64,000 bases of DNA, taken from positions 4,774,001-4,838,000 of the forward strand of contig NZ_CP074102.1 of the NCBI RefSeq assembly GCF_018310535.1, in the 5' to 3' direction. This document shows positions 58,766 through 64,000 of the stretch, piece after piece. The notes beneath the pieces are model-generated. The model did not search any database. It was not told the origin of the DNA and saw only the letters and a list, made by a program, of their open reading frames with translations. This DNA comes from Streptomyces mirabilis (lineage in GTDB: Bacteria > Actinomycetota > Actinomycetes > Streptomycetales > Streptomycetaceae). Positions within the stretch are counted from its first letter, which is position 1; the number at the start of each line of letters is the position of its first letter. Made by a program: the position numbers and the translations under genes.

Positions 58766-59968
58766 ATGCGCAGCTACTCCGACCTCTTCCGCACCCGGGA
58801 GTTCACCCCTCTTTTCCTGTCCTCCGCGCTCAACTCGGCGGCTTCGACGATCGGCGGCCTGGCCGTCGGGACGCTGGTGTACAGGGCGACGGACTCGCCG
58901 CTGCTGTCGGCGGTGAGCATGTTCGGGCCGCAGCTCGCGCAGGTGGTCGGCGCGACCACCCTGCTGTCGGCGGCGGACCGGCTGGCGCCGCGCGCCACGA
59001 TGACGGCCATCGCGCTGTCCTTCGCCGTCGGTACGGCGGTGATGGCGACGCCGGGACTCCCGGTCCTGGGGCTGTTCCTCCTGATCTTCGTCCTGGGTCT
59101 GGTCTCGTCCCTCGGCGGCGGTGTCCGCTGGGGTCTGCTGAACGAGATCCTGTCCAAGGACGGCTTTCTGCTGGGCCGTTCGGTCATGAACATGGTGGCC
59201 GGCCTCGCGCAGATCACGGGCTACGCGACGGGCGGCGTCCTGGTGGCGGTGCTCTCGCCGAGGATCACTCTGGCGAGCGCGGCGGCCCTGTATCTCGCGG
59301 CGGCGCTGGTCACCCGCCTCGGCATGACCCGGCGGGCGCCGAGGGCCACCGGCCGCCCCTCGATCGCGCAGACCTGGCGCACCAACGCGCTGCTGTGGTC
59401 CGCGCCCCGGCGCCGGACGACGTATCTGCTCCTGTGGATCCCGAACGGTCTGATCGTCGGCTGCGAGTCCCTGTACGTGTCGTACGCCCCGGACCGGGCG
59501 GGTCTGCTCTTCGCCTTCGCGGCGTTCGGCATGTTCGTCGGCGATGTGACGACGGGCCGGTTCATCCCGCCCGCGGTCCGCGGCCGCCTGGGCATTCCGT
59601 TCCTGCTGCTCCTGGCGACGCCGTATCTGCCGTTCGCGCTGGGGCCGGGGGTGGCGGTGGCGGCGGGCGCGGTCGCCCTCGCCTCGGTCGGCTTCGGGGC
59701 GAGTCTGATCCAGCAGGAACGCCTGATGGCCCTGACCCCGGACGAGCTGAGCGGGCACGCCCTGGGACTGCACTCCTCGGGCATGCTCACGATGCAGGGG
59801 GTGAGCGCGGCACTGGCGGGAACGGTCGCCCAACTCACCTCACCCGGAACGGCGATGACGGTGATGGCGATCACATCGGTCGCGGCGACACTGCTGATTT
59901 CGGGCCCCCGCCAACGCACGGAAGTATCCACACCACAACAGAAGCAACCAGAAGTGAACTCCCTCTGA
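58766..59968 (+). CDS. MFS efflux transporter
   Basis: 400 residues from ATG 58766, with about 12 hydrophobic segments (LFLSSALNSAASTIGGLAVGTLVY, VVGATTLLSAADRLAPRATMTAIALSFAVGTAVM, GLFLLIFVLGLVSSLGGGVRWGLLNEI, and so on). Conserved MFS loop A is weak (SAADRLAPRATM). Length is short for a 12-helix MFS but within range. The divergent ArsR-like regulator and the shared operator suggest export of the compound the regulator senses. Confidence 0.85.
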   Translation: MRSYSDLFRTREFTPLFLSSALNSAASTIGGLAVGTLVYRATDSPLLSAVSMFGPQLAQVVGATTLLSAADRLAPRATMTAIALSFAVGTAVMATPGLPVLGLFLLIFVLGLVSSLGGGVRWGLLNEILSKDGFLLGRSVMNMVAGLAQITGYATGGVLVAVLSPRITLASAAALYLAAALVTRLGMTRRAPRATGRPSIAQTWRTNALLWSAPRRRTTYLLLWIPNGLIVGCESLYVSYAPDRAGLLFAFAAFGMFVGDVTTGRFIPPAVRGRLGIPFLLLLATPYLPFALGPGVAVAAGAVALASVGFGASLIQQERLMALTPDELSGHALGLHSSGMLTMQGVSAALAGTVAQLTSPGTAMTVMAITSVAATLLISGPRQRTEVSTPQQKQPEVNSL

Positions 59969-60129
59969 ACCCCAAAAGGTTGTGCGATGACAGCCACAAC
60001 TCGCCCTCGGAGGACGTCGTCGAACGGGATGACCACACGCGCACAGACATACACACAGACATACGCGCGGACCTCATCGGCCCCCAGGGCCCCGTTGGGC
60101 CCATCGGGCCCCGTGGAGGAGAACCGACC
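59969..60129 (+). other. Leader region of the RTX gene
   Basis: These 161 bases separate the MFS stop from the RTX start. They hold short ACACAGACATAC direct repeats (60046-60065) and a GGGCCC-rich stretch (60085-60115) that may fold; GGAGGAGA is the Shine-Dalgarno. A short frame at 59987 has no family features. Confidence 0.5.
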
Positions 60130-60972
60130 ATGTTCAGTCGCCGCATCACCGCTCTGCCGAGGGCGCTGGCGCTCGCCACCGCCGCCGTGGCCGTGACCGT
60201 CGCCGCCCCCGTGGCACACGCCGCGCCCGCCAGGAGCGCGACCGCGGTCGTCGTCGGCCAGAAGCTGTACTACAAGGCGGCCGCCGGTCAGACGAACCAT
60301 CTGTCCATCTCCTGGGCGCTCGGCGCGACCGACCCGGATTCCCAGCTGAGCGACTTCATCTACACCTTCGACGACACCGTCAAGATCTCCCTCGGCGCGG
60401 GCTGCGTCCGCCCGGCCGGCGGCGACGACACCAAGGCGGTCTGCACGGTGACCGAGCCCAATACCTCGGCGTCCGACCTCGACTCCCTGATCGTCGACCT
60501 CGGAGACGGCAACGACACCGCGACGACCAGCAACACCAGCGGCGGGTACACGAGGATCTACGGCGGGCCGGGCAACGACACCCTGACCGGCCACGGCGTC
60601 GACGTCCTCTACGGCCAGGGCGGCAACGACCGTCTCTCCGGCGGCGGCGGGGTCTACGACGAGGGTGCGAACGGCGGCGCGGGCAACGACACCCTCGTCA
60701 ACTGCAGCGCCGAGTGCCATGGCGGCGCGGGCAACGACAGCCTGTCGGGGACGAGCGGCGACAACTCCCTGTTCGGCGACGACGGCAACGACAAGCTGTA
60801 CGGCAACGCGGGCCGCGACCTCCTCCAGGGCGGCCGCGGCAACGACACCCTGTACGGCGGCGCGGGCGACGACAAGCTGTACGGCAACAGCGGCAACGAC
60901 GTCCTGCACGGAGGCGCCGGCAAGGACTTCCTGTCCGGCGGTCCCGGCCGCAACAAGACGTACCAGAACTGA
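60130..60972 (+). CDS. Secreted protein with RTX (Ca2+-binding nonapeptide) repeats
   Basis: 280 residues from ATG 60130. A Sec signal peptide (RRITALPRALALATAAVAVTVAAPVAHA) is followed by a beta-rich stretch with two Cys (KISLGAGCVRPAGGDDTKAVCTV), then RTX repeats GGxGxDxLx from about 155 to the end, e.g. GGPGNDTLTG, GQGGNDRLSG, GGAGNDTLVN, GGRGNDTLYG, GGAGDDKLYG, GGAGKDFLSG. These bind Ca2+ and fold after secretion. In Gram-negatives they are type I secreted; here Sec export is used. No enzyme domain is visible, so surface or matrix binding is likely. Confidence 0.88.
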   Translation: MFSRRITALPRALALATAAVAVTVAAPVAHAAPARSATAVVVGQKLYYKAAAGQTNHLSISWALGATDPDSQLSDFIYTFDDTVKISLGAGCVRPAGGDDTKAVCTVTEPNTSASDLDSLIVDLGDGNDTATTSNTSGGYTRIYGGPGNDTLTGHGVDVLYGQGGNDRLSGGGGVYDEGANGGAGNDTLVNCSAECHGGAGNDSLSGTSGDNSLFGDDGNDKLYGNAGRDLLQGGRGNDTLYGGAGDDKLYGNSGNDVLHGGAGKDFLSGGPGRNKTYQN

Positions 60973-61019
60973 CCCGTTCGCGGGGTGGCCGGGCGGGCGT
61001 GAGGAACGCCGGCCCGACA

Positions 61020-61049
61020 GGCTCTCGGTCTCCCCCGGGGCCGAGAGCC
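61020..61049. terminator. Convergent terminator hairpin
   Basis: GGCTCTCGG pairs with CCGAGAGCC (nine bases, 12-base loop) between the RTX and GntR gene ends. Confidence 0.7.
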
Positions 61050-61066
61050 GGAACGTCCCCCTGAGG

Positions 61067-61750
61067 TCAGGCCTTGCCCGTCCCGGACCCCTCGACGGCG
61101 CGCAGGGCCTCGATGACGCTGGCCACATGAGCGCGGGCGGCCGCCTCGGCGCGCTGCGGATCACGCGCGGCGATGGCCTCGACGAGGGCGAGGTGTTCGC
61201 CCAGGGAGACCTGGGGGCGCCCGGACTGCAGGGCCAGCCGGAACTGGTGGCGGACGATCTGCGCGTTCAGGCGGGTGAGGAGTTCGGCGGCGGTGTCCTG
61301 GCCGGAGATGTCCCTGACGAAGTCGTGCAGTTGGCGGTTGAGGTCGGAGTACTTCAGGGGCTCGGCGGCCTGGACGGCGGCGCGCAACTGCTCGCCGAGC
61401 GCGAGGAGGTGCGTGCTCTGTTCATCGGTGACCCGTTCGGCGGCCTTGGCCGCGCACAGCCCTTCGAGCACCATGCGGCACTCGTAGATCTCCACCGCCT
61501 CGCTCACGGACACGGTACGGACCCGGGCACCGCGGTTGCGGATCCGCTCCACAAGACCGTCGGCGGCGAGATCGACCAGCGCGGCCCGCACGCTGGCCCG
61601 CGTGACATCGAACTGCTCGGCCAACTCGGCCTCGACCAGGCGCTGTCCTGGCGCCATGTCACCGGCGAGGATGGCCCTGCGCAGCGCGACGAGGGCCTGC
61701 TCCTTGGCCGCGGCGCCGCTGCCTTTGGCACTGCCGGTAGCTGGGGACAC
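61067..61750 (-). CDS. GntR-family regulator, FadR/FCD subfamily
   Basis: 227 residues from GTG 61750, seven bases after AAGGAG. GntR HTH: LVALRRAILAGDMAPGQRLVEAELAEQFDVTRASVRAALVDLAADGLVERIRNRGARVRTVS. FCD effector domain: EAVEIYECRMVLEGLCAAKAAERVTDEQ, YSDLNRQLHDFVRDISGQDTAAELLTRLNAQIVRHQFRLALQSGRPQVSLGEHLALVEAIAARDPQRAEAAARAHVASVIEAL, whose Asp/His residues bind a metal in relatives. It likely senses an organic acid. No catabolic operon adjoins it; the target is unknown. Confidence 0.9.
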   Translation of the reverse strand: MSPATGSAKGSGAAAKEQALVALRRAILAGDMAPGQRLVEAELAEQFDVTRASVRAALVDLAADGLVERIRNRGARVRTVSVSEAVEIYECRMVLEGLCAAKAAERVTDEQSTHLLALGEQLRAAVQAAEPLKYSDLNRQLHDFVRDISGQDTAAELLTRLNAQIVRHQFRLALQSGRPQVSLGEHLALVEAIAARDPQRAEAAARAHVASVIEALRAVEGSGTGKA

Positions 61751-61830
61751 GTACGTACTCCTTCGGTCTCGAACTCCTGGAGCGCCTCGGGCTTCCTTGA
61801 GCTCTCCGCTCTCCTTGGAGATGGTTACCG

Positions 61831-61859
61831 ACCGTAGGATGGGTACACAAAATCGTCAA
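61831..61859 (-). promoter_or_regulatory. Near-consensus promoter of the GntR gene
   Basis: On the minus strand TTGACG (61854-61859) and TACGGT (61831-61836) are spaced by 17 bases, close to the housekeeping consensus. The AT-rich spacer holds TTTTGTGTAC, which has the TNGTNNAC character of FadR-type sites. Confidence 0.65.
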
Positions 61860-61960
61860 CAATCTGGCCCCGGCAGTTGGGATCCGGGCCCGGTGGCTGC
61901 TGGCATTCTGGGGGTGTGGTCGTGGAGCGGATGCGGATCCGCCGGGGAGGGGAGCGTGCC

Positions 61961-62695
61961 ATGGGCGGGGCGGAACGGGATCGGGTCGGTACGGGGCCGA
62001 TGGGTCCCGAGCAGATGATCGCGGAGGCGCGGAAGGCGTTCTTCGTGATGTTCGGATTCCTCGCGCTGCTCTGGCTGGCGCAGCTCGCGAACTTCGCCGA
62101 CCACTACGCACTCTCGCGGGACTACGGAGTGGTGTCCGGCGACATCGGCACGCTGCCCGACATCCTCACCGCACCCTTCCTGCACTGGAACTGGGCACAC
62201 ATCGAGAGCAACTCGGGACCGCTGTTCGTCTTCGGATTCCTGGCCGCCTACCGAGGTGTGGTCCGCTTCCTCGGGCTGAGCCTGCTCATCGTGGTGACCA
62301 GCGGTCTCACGGTCTGGTTCCTCGAGCAGGGCAACGTGGACACGGTCGGCGCCAGCGGCCTGATCTTCGGGTACTTCGGCTATGTCGTGGTACGCGGGCT
62401 CTTCGACCGGCACCTGATCGACACGCTGATCGGTGTCGTCATGGCGGCCTCCTTCGCCTACATGCTCACCGTGGCGGTGCCGGGGACGCCGGGGGTGAGC
62501 TGGCTGGGACACCTCGGCGGCCTGATCGGCGGCCTGGTCGGGGCCTGGCTCTTCCGGGACCGACGCCCCCGGCCCGCCAAGGACACCCACTCCGGCGGCG
62601 GCACCGGCCCGACCACCCGCGGCGCCCTTCAGCCCCGCGCCGACAACCCGCGCGCCGACCTCCACAAGGAACTCGGCGACCTGGGCCTGCTCTAG
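61961..62695 (+). CDS. Rhomboid-family intramembrane serine protease
   Basis: 244 residues from ATG 61961, after GGGGAGGGG. Rhomboid landmarks: six or so hydrophobic segments, WNWAHIESNSGPLFVFGFL (the H-x-x-x-N motif, here HIESN), catalytic Ser132 in GASGLIFGYFGY, and His184 in WLGHLGGLIGGLVGAWLF. It should cut transmembrane substrates within the membrane. The C-terminal tail of about 45 residues (RPRPAKDTHSGGGTGPTT) is disordered and basic/Pro-rich. It stands alone and its substrate is not evident. Confidence 0.92.
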   Translation: MGGAERDRVGTGPMGPEQMIAEARKAFFVMFGFLALLWLAQLANFADHYALSRDYGVVSGDIGTLPDILTAPFLHWNWAHIESNSGPLFVFGFLAAYRGVVRFLGLSLLIVVTSGLTVWFLEQGNVDTVGASGLIFGYFGYVVVRGLFDRHLIDTLIGVVMAASFAYMLTVAVPGTPGVSWLGHLGGLIGGLVGAWLFRDRRPRPAKDTHSGGGTGPTTRGALQPRADNPRADLHKELGDLGLL

Positions 62696-62993
62696 AACCC
62701 GCCCTTCGCCCTACTCCCGGCCCGCAGAGCCCCGCCCTCGCCTGTCTGCCCGCTGATCCACGAGACACCGCACACCGCTGCCTCGGACCCCCGCCGTATG
62801 CGTCCCGGCTCACACGGACAGGCCCGTATTGCGCGGTGGACAGTGGGTACGCGCCATCCGTGGGCCTCGGCGGCGCCGTCATCCACCCTGAAGGGCACAA
62901 ATCCGGCAACCTTGTCATTTGGCCGTCGGGCACGTGATCGGGGGCTTCCGCGGCCTGTCCGCGAAAGAAGGACGACCCTGGAACGGGAGACGC
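62696..62993. other. Intergenic region before the acyltransferase
   Basis: About 300 bases without a gene. The AT-rich piece around 62905-62925 (CCTTGTCATTTGG) is the likely promoter site. No clear hairpin or palindrome was found. Confidence 0.4.
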
Positions 62994-64000
62994 ATGACCC
63001 AGGCGGATGATCGCAGGGGACTGGCCGGCGTGGCCACGAGACAGGGGCTCGAGGCGGCGGTCGTGGAAGAGGCGCCGTTGCCGCAGGCGGCCCCCGCGCC
63101 ACGGGTGATCCCGGTCAGGCCGGGCGCCCGCAAGGACCGGCTCGCCGCGTTGGACGGGCTGCGATTCCTGGCGGCGCTGTCGGTGGTCCTCTTCCACTTC
63201 GTCGGCCAGACCCCCGGGGCGATGGTCGTCGTCTGGGGTCGCCCGTACCGGAGCACCTTCCCGGAGGCGCACGGTTACTTCGCCTTCGGACGGCTCGGCG
63301 TCGACCTGTTCTTCCTGATCAGCGGTTTTGTCATCTGCATGAGCGCATGGGGGCGCACCCCACGTGACTTCTTCATCTCACGCGTCACCCGTCTGTACCC
63401 GATGTACTGGATCGCGATCATGGTGTCGGCGTGCGTCATCTACTTCGCCGACACCCCGTTCGGGCACCCCAACCCGCGGGTGCTGTTCGCGAACTTCACG
63501 ATGTTGCAGACTCCGCTCGGTGTCGCCAACCTGGATCCGGTCTACTGGACGCTCTGGCCGGAACTCTGCTTCTACCTCACGTTCGCGGTCGTGGTGTGGA
63601 AGGGCCTCACCCACCAGCGGGTGGTGATCTTCTGCGGGTTGTGGACGGTCGCCGCGGTGCTGGCGCCCAGCGCTCACATCCCGCTGCTCACGCTGATCGT
63701 GAACCCGACGTCCGCCCCGTACTTCATCGCCGGCATGGCCTTCTACCTCATGCACCGCTACCGGCCGACGCCGCTGCTGTGGGGGATCGTCGCCATGTCG
63801 TGGCTGCTGGCGCTGCACTTCCTGCTGGCGCCCCACGGCGGCCGCGTCAACTGGGCCACCTGGTCGCCGTGGCGCGGCTGGCTGATCCTCGTGACCACGG
63901 GGTTCTTCCTGGTGATGGGCGCCATCGCGCTCGGCGGGACCCGCCGGATCCGCTGGCGCGGGCTGACCGTCGCGGGCGCGATGACCTTCCCGCTGTACCT
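62994..64000 (+). CDS. Acyltransferase 3 family membrane protein (3' end outside window)
   Basis: At least 335 residues from ATG 62994, with GGGAGA ahead. After about 45 soluble residues the family signature appears: RLAALDGLRFLAALSVVLFHFVGQTPG, with the catalytic His in F-H-F; then GVDLFFLISGFVICMSAWGRTPRDFFISRVTRLYPMYW with the R-x-x-R/L-Y-P motif, and about eight further hydrophobic segments. Family members acetylate or acylate sugars and antibiotics in the membrane; the SGNH domain of OafA-like forms is not visible here. The gene continues past the window, so the end and total length are unknown. Confidence 0.92.
   Translation, partial: MTQADDRRGLAGVATRQGLEAAVVEEAPLPQAAPAPRVIPVRPGARKDRLAALDGLRFLAALSVVLFHFVGQTPGAMVVVWGRPYRSTFPEAHGYFAFGRLGVDLFFLISGFVICMSAWGRTPRDFFISRVTRLYPMYWIAIMVSACVIYFADTPFGHPNPRVLFANFTMLQTPLGVANLDPVYWTLWPELCFYLTFAVVVWKGLTHQRVVIFCGLWTVAAVLAPSAHIPLLTLIVNPTSAPYFIAGMAFYLMHRYRPTPLLWGIVAMSWLLALHFLLAPHGGRVNWATWSPWRGWLILVTTGFFLVMGAIALGGTRRIRWRGLTVAGAMTFPLY

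Noticed and set aside
59987..60196. Small frame before the RTX gene, with a collagen-like G-P-x run in another frame
   Set aside because: The Gly-Pro run comes from GGGCCC-rich DNA, no start signal is present, and it overlaps the RTX signal peptide.

Overview
This is a GC-rich, gene-dense stretch of an actinomycete chromosome, almost certainly Streptomyces. The signs are the very high G+C at third codon positions, paired XRE-DUF5753/DUF397 genes, an AfsR/SARP-type regulator, FbiC for coenzyme F420, a receptor-like Ser/Thr kinase with a beta-propeller, and copies of a GC-rich intergenic repeat (12081-12125, 12211-12254, 43447-43491, 55026-55063). I see no rRNA, tRNA, CRISPR array, IS element or prophage.

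Layout. 1-4.8 kb: end of a LysR-type gene, a PNPOx-like flavoenzyme, an XRE/DUF397 pair, a lipoprotein, an AraC regulator. 4.9-8.6 kb: thiolase-like protein, acyl-CoA dehydrogenase, F420-type nitroreductase-fold protein, TetR. 8.8-12 kb: VOC protein and kinase. 12.3-16.3 kb: enoyl-CoA hydratase, DUF35 protein and thiolase-like protein in one operon, divergent from a FadD3-like acyl-CoA synthetase. 16.3-21.5 kb: an AbiEi/DUF559 protein, two tiny repeat peptides that share a His-Ala-Thr motif, and a SARP/NB-ARC/TPR regulator. 21.7-29.2 kb: a catabolic cluster of two amidohydrolases, two luciferase-like (F420/flavin) oxidoreductases, an SDR and an aldehyde dehydrogenase. 29.4-34.2 kb: a membrane protein, an HTH gene divergent from an alpha/beta hydrolase, and an SDR-SDR-TetR operon with its own operator array. 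34.3-43.4 kb: PHP-type phosphoesterase, fbiC, an L,D-transpeptidase-like protein, an ATPase with TPR repeats, a broken small gene, and an ADP-ribosylglycohydrolase-fold protein without its metal ligands. 43.5-47.2 kb: sodium:solute symporter, SDR, and an unknown protein. 47.3-64 kb: a second XRE/DUF397 pair, GPP34, a D,D-carboxypeptidase with a long acidic tail, a polytopic membrane protein, MerR, glutathione peroxidase, an SMP-30 protein, an ArsR/MFS pair, an RTX-repeat secreted protein, a GntR regulator, a rhomboid protease, and an acyltransferase-3 cut by the window end.

The main result is a palindrome, TGACGGNNCGTCA inside a 19-bp element. It occurs in eight promoter regions over 40 kb (five exact, three with one mismatch), plus a ninth one-mismatch copy. 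Apart from the ninth copy, the sites lie next to genes for acyl-CoA activation, dehydrogenation, hydration and retro-aldol-type cleavage, or for F420/flavin oxidoreductases, amidohydrolases, SDRs and an aldehyde dehydrogenase. I read this as one dispersed catabolic regulon of unknown substrate, probably controlled by a TetR-family protein; the TetR gene at 7956-8603 is the best local candidate. The SARP with its two HAT-repeat peptides is the second system worth study.
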